Positions 26,311 through 36,135 of a stretch of DNA of 64,000 nt are shown piece after piece. Under the pieces are notes generated by a model, which was not told where the DNA came from, did not search any database, and saw nothing but the letters and a program-made list of their open reading frames with translations. How positions within the stretch are numbered: the first letter of the stretch is position 1; each line of letters begins with the position of its first letter. The stretch lies in NCBI RefSeq assembly GCF_001865575.2, contig NZ_CP017563.2, positions 910,092-974,091 on the forward strand, given 5' to 3'. The translations under genes and the position numbers were made by a program. The DNA is from Paraburkholderia sprentiae WSM5005. Its GTDB lineage: Bacteria; Pseudomonadota; Gammaproteobacteria; Burkholderiales; Burkholderiaceae.

Positions 26311-28752
26311 TTACGCGTCCTGGCCGGTTGCCGGCGGTACCTCCTCCGTCGGCTCCGGCTCCTCAGTGGAGGGCTCCGGTTCCTCTGTCGACGGCTCCGG
26401 TTCCTCGGTCGACGGCTCCGGTTCCTCAGTCGAGGGCTCCGGTTCCTCACTCGACGGCTCCGGTTCCTCAGTCGACGGCCCCGGCTCCTCAGTCGACGGC
26501 TCCGGCTCCTCAGTCGACGGCTCCGGCTCCTCAGTCGACGGCGGCGGTACCACGATCGGCTCGCACGGAGAGGGCACATCTGTGCAAGGAAAATCCAGTG
26601 CATCGAGTACCACGACCGGAACAGGAACTGTCGTCGCATTGCCCTTTTCCGCATCGCAAGGATTGAGTTCCAACGGCATGCCCTTTACCACCACCCGCTC
26701 ATCACCCTGGATACGGATTTTCTTACCGATCAGCTTGATCTCGCCATCCTTGGTCATCGTCAGCGACGACGCGCCGCACACGATAGACAGCGCGCCGCCA
26801 GCGGACAACGAATAGGCCCCGCCGACCGCATGCGACGACGCGCCACCGACCGTGACGGAACGCGCTCCGCCCACCGTCAGTGCGGACGCGCCGCCAACCG
26901 CCGTCGCCTCAGCGCCGCCGATCATCGTCGACTGCGCAAGACCGACCGAATAGAAAGCGACATCCTTGACCCTGACCGAGTACTTGCCGCTAACGATCGT
27001 GCTGGACGCCGCCCCAACGGTCATGCTGTGCGCGGCGGCCACGCCAATCGTGTAGTCGGCACCGACCACGTGCGATTCGTTGAGCTTCGTCAGGCGGTTC
27101 ATGTCCCGTTCCGCCTGCAGCGTGAATTCCTCGGCACCCGCCTTGTCCTCGAAGCGGATGCTGTTGTAGTTCTGCAAGCCCCCTTCCATCGACCGGCTCA
27201 TGAAACCGCTCTGCGTCGCGTTGCCTGGCAAGTCATAGGGCGGACGCGTCGCCGTGTTGTACAGGCTGCCGGTGATCAGCGGACGATCCGGATCGCCGTT
27301 CCAGAAATCGACGATGACTTCCTGCCCGATGCGCGGAATGTAGATGCCCCCGAAACCCTGACCGGCCCACGCCTGGCTCACACGAACCCAGCAGGAGTCG
27401 GTTTCGACGTTTCGGCCGTAACGGTCCCAGGCGAAGCGGACCTTCACGCGACCGAATTCGTCGGTCCACAGTTCCTTGCCCTCGGGGCCCACGACGACAG
27501 CCGACTGCGGCCCGCTGACGGTCGGCTTCGACGTCCGCTGCGGCAGCCTGAACACTTCGCTGGTCGGCTGCACGTCGAACTTGTTGCTGCATGTGTACTC
27601 GTAACCGCTACCCGATTCGTCCGGCGTACCGGTCAATCCAAGCTCCGTACCGATAACGAGGTATTCGCAGTTCGCGGCCGTATAGTCGTAGCTGGTCAAC
27701 ACGAACGTCTGCCCGCACGCGAGTCCGCGCACGTTACCTTCGCCTTGCGCTCGCGTGCCCGGCGCGCGCAGCGCTTCCATGCGCGTACGCGCCAGCAGTT
27801 CACCATGGCTGCCGTCGGTGTAATCGCCCGGCCAGTCGTAGCGCTCGAGCAAGTTCCAGCTGGTGTCGCGCGGCTGCTGATTGATCGCCCGCATGTCGGC
27901 ACGCGAACGCGTGAAGTCGAAGTCGCTCGTGACATAGTGACCGGTGCACAAGACTTCGGCCGTCGAGAACGCGCTGATGTATTCCGTGTCGGTCTTGCCG
28001 CCCTGCGGCTGGAACGCCAGCGTCCGGTATGACGGGTTCGGCGACTCGCGGTGCGCGCCAATGTGATCGCACAGCACGAGCCGGTGCTTGCCGTCGGCAT
28101 GTTCGAAAAACCAGTAGATGCCCCACTCTTCCATCAGGCGATGAATGAAGTCGTAGTCGGTTTCGCCGTACTGGACCTGGAACGCGCGCGGCTCGTTGGC
28201 CGGACTTTCACCCCCGAGCGAATAGCGGCTCACGTCGAGGCGCTTTTCGACCGGGTACGGATAGTCCTTCAGCACCTCGTCGATGATCTCGATGACCGTC
28301 TTGTTCTGGAAAATCTTGTAGTCGGTCGTCAGGGTCGCCAGCCACAGCCAGGGCTTCAACACGACGCGATAGACGTTGTAGCGGCCTTCCCGACACAGGT
28401 ATTGCGCGGCCGCGACGAGTCCGGTGATCTGCCGCTGACCAGCGTCGGCGTCGGCCCGCGGGCCGACAGGCGGCTCGAGATCGATCGCGACGGTCATTTC
28501 CTTGCCCAACAGCGCCTTCAGGTCGATGTTGGCACTCACGGCAAGCGGCACCGTGTAATCGTCGGGCGTACGCAGCAGCAGCTCGTATTCAAACAGCTGG
28601 CCGAGATACTCGCCGCCCTTCAGCGACTTGAAGGCCAGCGCCGGCTGCGTTCGTCCATCCGCGGTCTGACCGGGCCACTGCGGTATCGCCGCGCTGGATA
28701 CAGTCACTGCGCGGCTCTGCACACTTATCGCGTTCAAAGCATTAGTTGACAT
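26311..28752 (-). CDS. vgrG: T6SS spike protein VgrG (TssI) with STEEPEP-repeat tail
   Basis: This 813-residue protein follows a GAGGAG ribosome binding site. The gp27-like N-terminal part includes ALAFKSLKGGEYLGQLFEYELLLR and QYGETDYDFIHRLMEEWGIYWFFEH. The gp5-like part has the signature VRVSQAWAGQGFGGIYIPRIGQEVIVDFWNGDPDRPLITGSLYN, followed by the beta-helix of repeated V-G-G/A segments. The last 80 residues are unusual: a Pro-rich leader, nine heptapeptide repeats (STEEPEP and variants) and TEEVPPATGQDA. No known effector domain is visible in the tail. It is followed by PAAR and rhs, its likely cargo chain. Confidence 0.96.
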   Translation of the reverse strand: MSTNALNAISVQSRAVTVSSAAIPQWPGQTADGRTQPALAFKSLKGGEYLGQLFEYELLLRTPDDYTVPLAVSANIDLKALLGKEMTVAIDLEPPVGPRADADAGQRQITGLVAAAQYLCREGRYNVYRVVLKPWLWLATLTTDYKIFQNKTVIEIIDEVLKDYPYPVEKRLDVSRYSLGGESPANEPRAFQVQYGETDYDFIHRLMEEWGIYWFFEHADGKHRLVLCDHIGAHRESPNPSYRTLAFQPQGGKTDTEYISAFSTAEVLCTGHYVTSDFDFTRSRADMRAINQQPRDTSWNLLERYDWPGDYTDGSHGELLARTRMEALRAPGTRAQGEGNVRGLACGQTFVLTSYDYTAANCEYLVIGTELGLTGTPDESGSGYEYTCSNKFDVQPTSEVFRLPQRTSKPTVSGPQSAVVVGPEGKELWTDEFGRVKVRFAWDRYGRNVETDSCWVRVSQAWAGQGFGGIYIPRIGQEVIVDFWNGDPDRPLITGSLYNTATRPPYDLPGNATQSGFMSRSMEGGLQNYNSIRFEDKAGAEEFTLQAERDMNRLTKLNESHVVGADYTIGVAAAHSMTVGAASSTIVSGKYSVRVKDVAFYSVGLAQSTMIGGAEATAVGGASALTVGGARSVTVGGASSHAVGGAYSLSAGGALSIVCGASSLTMTKDGEIKLIGKKIRIQGDERVVVKGMPLELNPCDAEKGNATTVPVPVVVLDALDFPCTDVPSPCEPIVVPPPSTEEPEPSTEEPEPSTEEPGPSTEEPEPSSEEPEPSTEEPEPSTEEPEPSTEEPEPSTEEPEPTEEVPPATGQDA
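26350..26538 (-). repeat. 21-bp tandem repeat encoding the VgrG STEEPEP tail
   Basis: Nine consecutive 21-bp units encode STEEPEP (one STEEPGP, one SSEEPEP). Unit-to-unit DNA differences are few, so the array probably expands and contracts by slippage or recombination without breaking the frame, since each unit is a multiple of three. Confidence 0.9.
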
Positions 28753-28785
28753 GCACTCCTCTACATTCTCTCTATCGAAAAGACG

Positions 28786-31700
28786 CTACAGTGCGTCGGC
28801 GGATGCGGAATCTGCCGACGCGGCCGACCGCCTTCCCATCATGTTTGCACTGCCGGGACAACGAAAATCCCTTAGCAACGCCGTGAGTTGCGGTCCCGAC
28901 TGTCCGCCCGATGTCAGTTCGATTACCGCGTGCCGGTCGTCGAAATTGAAATCCACTGCCGAGCGGCTCGACGACAACGTCGACGTCAAGCGGCCCCGGT
29001 CGATCAGACGGAAGAGCGCCCACGGGCCATCCGTCAGCATGGTCGAGGTATCGGGACGCACGCGCGGATTCGCGGTGAGGCCGGCCATCGACCCGCCGCG
29101 TGGCCCCGGCCATGTGACCGGGAACGTCGTGACCGGACCGTGCGCATAGCGCAGGTTTTGCCCATCGATGTCGATGAGCAGATCGGTAATCTCGGGGTCC
29201 AGCGATACGACCTTGAGGCCCGCCTTCCACGACATCCGGGTCGCGCCGGAATCGCGGAAAAACGTCTGGCGGATCGCCGCGGCGCGCTCGAACGGTTCGA
29301 GGCTCGGTCCCTGCATGGGCGGCATGCCGGGACTCACCGGCCGATATCGCCAAGGCCGCATGCTCGTATCGACACGGCTGGCGAGCGTCTTGTGGAAGAA
29401 GTCGTCGAGCAGGCCGCCGGCCGCGAACACGCGGTTGAAATCGTCGATGTCGACCTCCTGGGCGCTCGCGGCGAACGGATATTTGCCTTCGACAGCACGG
29501 CGGCATTGCGCACCCACGCTCGATTCGACCTGCATCGTGAGCAGGAATCCGACATTGCGGTCCACCTTGCGCATCGACTGCGATGCGAGACCCACGAGCA
29601 CGGCCCGAAACGGCGGCGGAAGCTTCTGCGCCTCGAATTGCATCGTGGAGCCGAGGTCATCAGTGGGCGGCATGCTGTTGGTGGCGAGTACGTCGCCGGC
29701 TGTCATCAGACGCGTGTACTGCTCGTTGATCAGCCCGATGATGCCGCCCAGCTGCAGCACGCCGCTGCCGCCGGGCAGCGCGCTGCCGCCGTCGGGCTGG
29801 CCAGTCACGACTTCGCGCAGCGCGGCAAACCGTCCGTCGACCAATTCACGTTCCATCTTCTGCTGCGCGAGCTGACCGATCGTGGCGGTTGCGGCGACGG
29901 CACTCGCTACGCGCGCCGCCTGCGAGCGACGCATGATCATGTTGCCGGCACTACCGGCGGGCGACGCATCGTCCGCGCCGTCGGCGACCGACAGCGACGT
30001 CTCACGGGCGGCCGTTCGCGCGAGTCTCGCCAGCGGCGAATCCGGCGCTGCCAGCGTGCGCAGTGTCTGCAGATCGGGCGCCAGCGTGCCGTCGCTGCCC
30101 GACACCGGTCTAACGTCAGCGAGAAACTGGGTCCAGTAATTGCCGTAGTCGGTCAAGTACTGGCGACGGATGTCGTCGGCGAGCCTGTCCTTACGCAGCA
30201 CGTTGCCGTTTGTTATCTGCCGCCACCGCGCCGGTGCATCGGCCGCGCCCATCACCCACGCGTCCTGTTTTTGCGCCTGTTCGATAAATTTGGGCAGGCG
30301 CTTGTTAAAAACCGCGTGATAGCCGTCGTAGGTATAGAGACCCGGGATGCCTCGCGCGAGCGTCGAGCCGCCGGCCAGCATGAACACGGTAGTGGCCTGC
30401 GGACCCGCGGCGCTCAGCAGCGTGACGTTCTCGGGCGCCTCGGAGGCCATGGCGTTCATCGCGCGTTCGTAGAGCCGTCCGGACGCCGGGTTGCGCCCAA
30501 GGAACTCGCGCGCGCGACGCACCAACTCCGTATTCACCGGTTTTGCCGGCAGCGCGGGAACGTCGTCGGCCAACAGCGCGTCGAGGTGACGCGCCATCAC
30601 GTTGCGCTCGCCGAGCGGTGCGACGCTATTGGCGTGCTCCCAGTCACCGAGCACCCATGCCTTGACCGCTTTCGCGTCGTAGTGCGAGCGATCGAACAGC
30701 ATCAGGTAGACCGACAGCGTGCGATAAACGCGGTCTGCGTCCTGCGCGCCGATTTGCGTGTCCAGCACCGTTTCGATCCGGCCGACGACTTGCGGCAGCA
30801 GCATCTGTTGCAGCAGATTGTTGTAGGTCTCGCCGGCAGCGTCGCTGATGGCAGGCGTCGTGTAGAGCCCGTAGCGCCATGGCAGACCGGGACTGTCGAG
30901 GTCCATGTCCTGGAACTGAGGCAGTTCATGCGACGCTGACAGTATCGACCCCATCGCCCCAGGCTTCGGCGCCTTGCGCTGCGACAACACACGCGCGGCG
31001 AGCGCATTCGCCTTGCCATCGATCGCGGCGAGATAGTCGCGGTTATTGTCAAAGCTCACGACGAGCGCACCGATCAGCCACAGCGCCACGACGATCGCAA
31101 GCAGATGCCCGATAAGACGCAACGCGCGAAAGCGAATGTTCCAGTAGACGTTGGGCCGCACCAGATGCGCTTCGGCCAGAATCACGCGCTGGAACAGATT
31201 GCGCAGGAAATAGCCGCGATAGCCGGTAGGCGCGGCATCGCCGCCGGACGACGACACGGTCTTCGTCGCGGCGCCGACCCAACCCGCCAGCCCGCGACGC
31301 AGCCGCTGCAATAAGGTGGCGCGGTCAGCAGGCACGGCTTCGTGAGTCTGCGCCGCGCTCGTGAAATAGACGCCGCGCAACGCACTGTTCAATTTGGTGT
31401 CGTCGTATCTCGAATCGAGAAACACCAGCGCGAGCAGTTCATTGAGTTCCGCGCACAGACTACGAAATTCGGACGGAAGCGCATACAGCTTCTTGCGCAG
31501 ATCGACCTCGTACACCTCTTGCAGCCGCGTGTTGATGCCGTCTTCGAGCCCCTGCTCCAGCTCACGCATTTCGGCCGCACAGTTCAAGCGCAGTGTGTCG
31601 CGGCCGTGCTCTTGCGCCTCCTCCTGATAAGGCAGGGTGAAGCCCAGGATTTGCGCGCGGCTTTCCGCCGTCAACGACTGGAAATACGCGCTGAAGCCGG

Positions 31701-32751
31701 GCAGCAGATCGAGCTTCGTGACGAGCACATAAACCGGGAAGCGAATACCGAACTGCTGGCACATCTCGCCAAGCCGCGCGCGCATCGACGCAGCGAGCGC
31801 CTTGCGTTCGGAAGCCGCGCCGGTCAGCAGTTCTTCGACGGAAACGGCCAGCAACGCACCGTTGATCGGCGCGCGCGGGCGCCGCTTGCGAAGCAGCCCA
31901 AGAAAACCGCGCCATTCGGCCTCGTTCGCGCTCTTCAGGTCTTGCGGGTCGATATCGACCGTCGCGGCCTCTTGCGCCGCCGCGTCCTGAACCGTATATC
32001 GGCCGGCGGTATCGATCAGCACCGCCTCGTTCGCGAACCACCAGTCGCAGTTCGCCGTCTCGACGCGGCTTCTCAGCGACGCCGCGACCATCTGGTCCGC
32101 CTCCGGAAAATCGAGACCCGAGTTGAGAATCAACGTGGTCTTGCCGGCACCTGGCGAGCCCACCACCATGTACCACGGCAACTCGTACAGATAGCGCTGG
32201 CTTTCGAGCAGACGACGCAGCCCCGCCGGCCCCCCGCGCATGCGTTTGAGCTTGTCGATGGCCTTCGTGACGACCGAGTGAAGCGCGCGGATTTCGTCTC
32301 GCGCGACAGGGACCGCAGCCGGATTCTTCGTGAACGGGTTCAGAACGCGCTGCAGCAGCACGTCGTCGCTGCGCATTGCGCGCCACAGGCGATACAGCCC
32401 GTAGATCGCGTAGCAGGCAAGCAGCACCGAGATCAGCAGCACGCGGGACCAGGTCGTGTCAAGCGGATGGATTTCGCCAAACGCGAGTATCGGTCCGAAA
32501 TACCAGAGCGCAAGACACAGCAACGCGACGCCGATGGCAACCGGCGACCAGCCGAGCAGCCAGAACAGCAGCAGCAACAACAGCACGGCGATCGACAGCA
32601 TGCGCGACAGCGTGCTCTCGAGCGGGCGGTAGTCGGCAAATGCGATCAGCGGTCCGACGAACCAGACGGCCACAGCCACCACAAGGATTGCCGCGAGCAC
32701 CAGCGTCTGGCGCGTAAGCACAAGTTTCGATAAGCGGTTCAAGTAAGACAT
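28786..32751 (-). CDS. tssM: T6SS membrane-complex protein TssM (IcmF)
   Basis: The ATG at 32751 follows GGAAAG. The 1321-residue inner-membrane protein has two to three N-terminal transmembrane segments (about 15-40, 50-85 and 105-120) and a cytoplasmic NTPase-like domain with Walker A GSPGAGKT at about 198-205. The large periplasmic region includes the IcmF-related signature (GLYTYDGYHAVFNKRLPKFIEQ). It ends in the VasK domain (KAGLKVVSLDPEITDLLIDIDGQNLRYAHGP, then WPGPRGG). TssM spans the periplasm to TssJ. It lies 12 bp after tssL and 33 bp before vgrG. Confidence 0.96.
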   Translation of the reverse strand: MSYLNRLSKLVLTRQTLVLAAILVVAVAVWFVGPLIAFADYRPLESTLSRMLSIAVLLLLLLFWLLGWSPVAIGVALLCLALWYFGPILAFGEIHPLDTTWSRVLLISVLLACYAIYGLYRLWRAMRSDDVLLQRVLNPFTKNPAAVPVARDEIRALHSVVTKAIDKLKRMRGGPAGLRRLLESQRYLYELPWYMVVGSPGAGKTTLILNSGLDFPEADQMVAASLRSRVETANCDWWFANEAVLIDTAGRYTVQDAAAQEAATVDIDPQDLKSANEAEWRGFLGLLRKRRPRAPINGALLAVSVEELLTGAASERKALAASMRARLGEMCQQFGIRFPVYVLVTKLDLLPGFSAYFQSLTAESRAQILGFTLPYQEEAQEHGRDTLRLNCAAEMRELEQGLEDGINTRLQEVYEVDLRKKLYALPSEFRSLCAELNELLALVFLDSRYDDTKLNSALRGVYFTSAAQTHEAVPADRATLLQRLRRGLAGWVGAATKTVSSSGGDAAPTGYRGYFLRNLFQRVILAEAHLVRPNVYWNIRFRALRLIGHLLAIVVALWLIGALVVSFDNNRDYLAAIDGKANALAARVLSQRKAPKPGAMGSILSASHELPQFQDMDLDSPGLPWRYGLYTTPAISDAAGETYNNLLQQMLLPQVVGRIETVLDTQIGAQDADRVYRTLSVYLMLFDRSHYDAKAVKAWVLGDWEHANSVAPLGERNVMARHLDALLADDVPALPAKPVNTELVRRAREFLGRNPASGRLYERAMNAMASEAPENVTLLSAAGPQATTVFMLAGGSTLARGIPGLYTYDGYHAVFNKRLPKFIEQAQKQDAWVMGAADAPARWRQITNGNVLRKDRLADDIRRQYLTDYGNYWTQFLADVRPVSGSDGTLAPDLQTLRTLAAPDSPLARLARTAARETSLSVADGADDASPAGSAGNMIMRRSQAARVASAVAATATIGQLAQQKMERELVDGRFAALREVVTGQPDGGSALPGGSGVLQLGGIIGLINEQYTRLMTAGDVLATNSMPPTDDLGSTMQFEAQKLPPPFRAVLVGLASQSMRKVDRNVGFLLTMQVESSVGAQCRRAVEGKYPFAASAQEVDIDDFNRVFAAGGLLDDFFHKTLASRVDTSMRPWRYRPVSPGMPPMQGPSLEPFERAAAIRQTFFRDSGATRMSWKAGLKVVSLDPEITDLLIDIDGQNLRYAHGPVTTFPVTWPGPRGGSMAGLTANPRVRPDTSTMLTDGPWALFRLIDRGRLTSTLSSSRSAVDFNFDDRHAVIELTSGGQSGPQLTALLRDFRCPGSANMMGRRSAASADSASADAL

Positions 32752-32764
32752 CAAGGCTTTCCCG

Positions 32765-34098
32765 TTATGGCGTGACGAAGACTTCCACGCGTCGATTGCG
32801 GGAGCGACCTTCCGCTGTGGTGTTGTCCGCGACAGGCTGGGTATCGCTCTTGCCGACGGACGCGATCCGATTGGCGGGCATGCCGTGCGCCTTCAGTACG
32901 TCGGCGACGAACGCGGCGCGCTTTTCCGACAGCACCCGGTTGTCAGGAAACTCCGCCGTGTGAATCGGCTGGTTGTCGGTGTGTCCGGTCACCGTGACGT
33001 TGCCGCCGACCCGCACGACCTCCTGCGCAACCTTGGTCAACACCGGAACCAGTTCCGGTCGAACGCGGGTTTGCCCCGGAAGGAACATGTCGTCGCCATG
33101 GAACACGACCCGGCTGCTGCGCTCGTTTTCTTCCACGGAGACCTGGCCGCGGGCGATCTCATCCTTCAGCAGAACCGACAGGCGCAGACGCTCGCGGACG
33201 ATCGGAGCCGGGACCTTGATCGGCTCTCCGATCGCGCGAATCTTCGCTTCGAGCGCATTGCTTTGCGCCAGAAGCCGATACTTGTACCAAGCGAACAGCG
33301 AAAACACGCACAGCGCAGCGATGCCCGCCGTGGCCCAGACCGGTACGCTTTTCAGCAGCCGCATCTTGCCCGGTTCCTCGCCGCGCCAATGCGGCGACAA
33401 TGCGAGCCGCATGGTGTCGCGCGTGCCGCTGACCAGCGTCAGCATCCGCTGCCTGATCTGCTCCAGATGGCGAGGACCGTCCGCGGCAACGCTGTAGCGT
33501 CCTTCGAATCCAAGGCTGAGAATGCGATACAGCACTTCGAGGACGTCGATGTACTCCTGGGGGTCGGTCGCCATGCGGCCGATCAGCAGGAAGAACTTCT
33601 CGCCACCGTCCACCTCGCCCTCGAACGTGAGGAGCAGGCCGCGCTCGGCCCAGATCCCGCCGGTGCCCCAACGCGTGCGGTTGGCGGCTTCGTCGAGCGC
33701 GGTGCACAGCGCGTAGCGCACCGCCGCCACATGCTTCCACGGCAAATTCGCCTTGTCGCAGACGGTTTGGAATGCCGCGACCTCACGCACCAGCAGCGAG
33801 CGCAAGCTCCGACCTCGGCCAGCGATTCGAGCGAAGACGGCATGTCCGCCAGCATGCGCAATAAAGGCTGCGCCGCTTCCCGCAACGGATTGCGTGCAGT
33901 CTTCATGCGCTCGAGACGCGTCTGCACTTCTTCCGGCGGGTCGAACGCGGCCGCGTCGACGACCGGTTCCTGATTGGCGACAGCCGCGGTTGCGGCCCGC
34001 CCAGCGGAAAACGCAGACGGCTGGCTCGGGCCAGAAGCGGAGTTGTCGGGGTTCAACAGAAAGTCGAACGCGCCATCCGCGTATGCACCTGTACTCAT
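32765..34098 (-). pseudogene. tssL: tssL (DotU with C-terminal OmpA domain), frameshifted
   Basis: The gene starts with an ATGA overlap on tssK (34098) and reads MSTGAYADGAFDFLLNPDN through EEVQTRLERMKTARNPLREAAQPLLRMLADMPSSLESLAEV in one frame. At about 33804-33810 the DotU sequence moves to another frame: LRSLLVREVAAFQTVCDKANLPWKHVAAVRYALCTALDEAANRTRW. The rest is normal: transmembrane segment VWATAGIAALCVFSLFAWYKY and an OmpA-like domain (VTVTGHTDNQPIH, NRRVEVFV). One inserted base at GGAGC/TTGCG restores a continuous protein of about 445 residues. No slippery heptamer was seen. This is a recent one-base deletion or a sequencing error. A second DotU-like gene lies at 40.7-41.4 kb. Confidence 0.85.
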
Positions 34099-35444
34099 TT
34101 TTGACGCACGCCCCACAGTTCAAGCTTGAGTTCCGGGAAGTGCCCTGCGATATGCATCGCAAGCCCTCCGTGGCGCGCAATCTGTTCCCAAAACGGTCCG
34201 GTCCGCGACAGTTCGAAGTAGATGAAGCCCGAGTTGAACGGAATCTGGCGCGGCGGAACCGGCAGCGCCGCCATCGTCAGACCCGGCAGGTGCGAACGGA
34301 TCAATTCCGGCAAGCGCTGGGGATGACTGATCTTGGTTTGGGCAAGGAACTGCTGCTGCAGCAATTCGGAAGGCATCTGCGCGCCCACCGCGAGCACGAG
34401 GTTCGAATAGCCTGTCAATTCGTTCGGCAGCATCGCGGCCGTACGGATGCCGTGCGCCTGCTCAGTAAGCGGAATGGGCTGCGCACCGCGAATCAATACC
34501 TGGTTCAACAGATAGTGAACCTCCTCGACGAGCGGCCTGATACTGCGGTAGAGCTGCGCATGGTCATAACCCGGAGCCGGTCGCGGACGCCGCGTTTGCG
34601 GACGCACGAAGGTCGAAAGCTCGCCGGCGAAAAGCGCGAGCTCGCGATACAGGTTCACCGGCGCAGTCTCTTCGAGTTGGCAAATATGCTCGAGCAGCGG
34701 CTCGTAGCGATTGAGTACCTGGAGCAGCAGATAGTCGGCCACTTCGGCCGCCGCACCCGTACGGCCATCGGTACCTGACAGACGGGCCGCGAGCGCGTCG
34801 GCGCGTAATCGCGCGAGGCCGTGCAGCCGCATCGCCCATTCACGCAGCAAAGGATTCGCGGCGTAACCGGTCACCGGAGGAATATGGTCGGTACTGTGCA
34901 GCGACACGGCGCCATCGGCGTGCAGCGCCTTCACCCGCGTCAGCCCAAGGCCGATCCACGACTGCGTAAGCTCTTTCTCCGGCAATAGCCGCAAGCGCAG
35001 ATTTGACAGTTGGACGGGCTTCGGACCTTGGCCGATCGCATTGCTGTCGCGCAGTTCCGTGTCGTACGCATGGTGACGGGCCAGTGAACCGCTCTGTTCG
35101 GTGAAGGCGGTTTCCTCGGTGTTGGGCAAGCGAAGCGGGACGGCCAGGTAAATCACCTGGTCCTGATGCTCGGGTCCGATCGTCAGCGGTGGCGGGGGCG
35201 GCGTCAGGCCCGGCACGTCGAACGGCGTGCCGTCAGGAAACACGCCGAGTCCGCTCTTGAACACCAGCTTGCCGAACGCGAGCGATTCCTGATCGATTTC
35301 ATAGCGGCCGAAGCCCCAGAAAAATGGGCTCAGCGGCGCGCTCCGACGATGCGCGAACGACTCGAAATACCGCTCCTGCTGCTGAAACAACTGCGGACGC
35401 AGGAAGAGTCCCTCGCTCCAAACAACCTTGCTATACCAACTCAT
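34095..35444 (-). CDS. tssK: T6SS baseplate protein TssK
   Basis: The 449-residue VasE/ImpJ protein has the classic opening MSWYSKVVWSEGLFLRPQLFQQQERYFE, then FFWGFGRYEIDQESLAFGKLVF and FPDGTPFDVPG. The middle is helical (MRLHGLARLRADALAARLSG), and the C-terminal receptor-type domain ends SGFIYFELSRTGPFWEQI. TssK links the baseplate to TssL and TssM. It lies 5 bp after tssJ and overlaps tssL by ATGA. Confidence 0.97.
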   Translation of the reverse strand: MSWYSKVVWSEGLFLRPQLFQQQERYFESFAHRRSAPLSPFFWGFGRYEIDQESLAFGKLVFKSGLGVFPDGTPFDVPGLTPPPPPLTIGPEHQDQVIYLAVPLRLPNTEETAFTEQSGSLARHHAYDTELRDSNAIGQGPKPVQLSNLRLRLLPEKELTQSWIGLGLTRVKALHADGAVSLHSTDHIPPVTGYAANPLLREWAMRLHGLARLRADALAARLSGTDGRTGAAAEVADYLLLQVLNRYEPLLEHICQLEETAPVNLYRELALFAGELSTFVRPQTRRPRPAPGYDHAQLYRSIRPLVEEVHYLLNQVLIRGAQPIPLTEQAHGIRTAAMLPNELTGYSNLVLAVGAQMPSELLQQQFLAQTKISHPQRLPELIRSHLPGLTMAALPVPPRQIPFNSGFIYFELSRTGPFWEQIARHGGLAMHIAGHFPELKLELWGVRQK

Positions 35445-35449
35445 TGAAA

Positions 35450-35995
35450 TTAGTCTGACTTTGAAATCGAAACAGTGCGCTGGTCAAGCTGGATCGACAG
35501 CTTCTGTTCCTTGTCTGGAAGGGCCACCCTGTACCACGCAGCGTCGGGCGTGACCGGCAGCCGGTAAACCGCGCGCCAGATCGATTTGCCGAGATCCCGG
35601 TAGCCGGCCAGTACACCGATTGCAGTCGTGGCACGGTTGGACTTGCGGACGATCTCACGTGTGTCGCCGGGACGCAGAATGAATTCGTCGACGACCAGCG
35701 CGTCGTCGCCAAGGACTTTTCTGTCGTCGCTTTGCAGCGTGAAATAATCGGCGTTTTCAAACGCCGTCGACGCCTTCAGTTCGTAGACCCGCACGAGGAT
35801 CGGCGCCGCCGTTCCCCACTCGTTCGGATTGACGCTTTCGTTTGCCGCGATCTGTAGCCGGAGGTTCGTTTGCTCCTTGACAACCGGAGCGGGCGTGCTC
35901 GCGCACGCGGACAGCCAAATGCTCGCCCCGCCCAAGGCCAGCCAGCCCACGATACGCAGCGATATCGCGAAGCGGGAAAATAAGTTCGGAACCAT
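35450..35995 (-). CDS. tssJ: T6SS outer-membrane lipoprotein TssJ
   Basis: A 181-residue lipoprotein with lipobox SAC at residue 31. Family features follow: NLRLQIAANESVNPNEWGTAAPILVRVYELKASTAFENADYFTL, then LRPGDTREI and IGVLAGYRDL, describing the transthyretin-like sandwich with the L1-2 loop that binds TssM. It heads the tssJ-K-L-M run and lies 140 bp after hcp, with a hairpin between. Confidence 0.95.
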   Translation of the reverse strand: MVPNLFSRFAISLRIVGWLALGGASIWLSACASTPAPVVKEQTNLRLQIAANESVNPNEWGTAAPILVRVYELKASTAFENADYFTLQSDDRKVLGDDALVVDEFILRPGDTREIVRKSNRATTAIGVLAGYRDLGKSIWRAVYRLPVTPDAAWYRVALPDKEQKLSIQLDQRTVSISKSD

Positions 35996-36039
35996 CTGAC
36001 GGTTTCAAGGTGATTCCGCACGTCGCCTGAATAAGCTAA

Positions 36040-36070
36040 CCAGGATGCTGCATCGAGCCCGGCATCCTGG
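36040..36070 (-). terminator. Hairpin between hcp and tssJ, candidate attenuator
   Basis: CCAGGATGC at 36040-36048 pairs with GCATCCTGG at 36062-36070. On the minus strand it is followed by the moderately T-rich TTAGCTTATT. It could let abundant Hcp mRNA end here while some transcripts read on into tssJ-K-L-M. It is not a strong textbook terminator. Confidence 0.5.
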
Positions 36071-36135
36071 CTAACAACCGTGATATTGCTCACCGACGGA
36101 AACCGGCGAGCCCACGATTCAGGAAAACATGCGGC

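Noticed and set aside
28888..30939. 683-codon open frame on the plus strand
   Set aside because: Antisense shadow of tssM, rich in Arg, His and Gln, with no recognisable motif.
33795..33815. Programmed ribosomal frameshift in tssL
   Set aside because: No slippery heptamer, stimulatory stem or internal Shine-Dalgarno pattern was seen; a one-base deletion or sequencing error is simpler.
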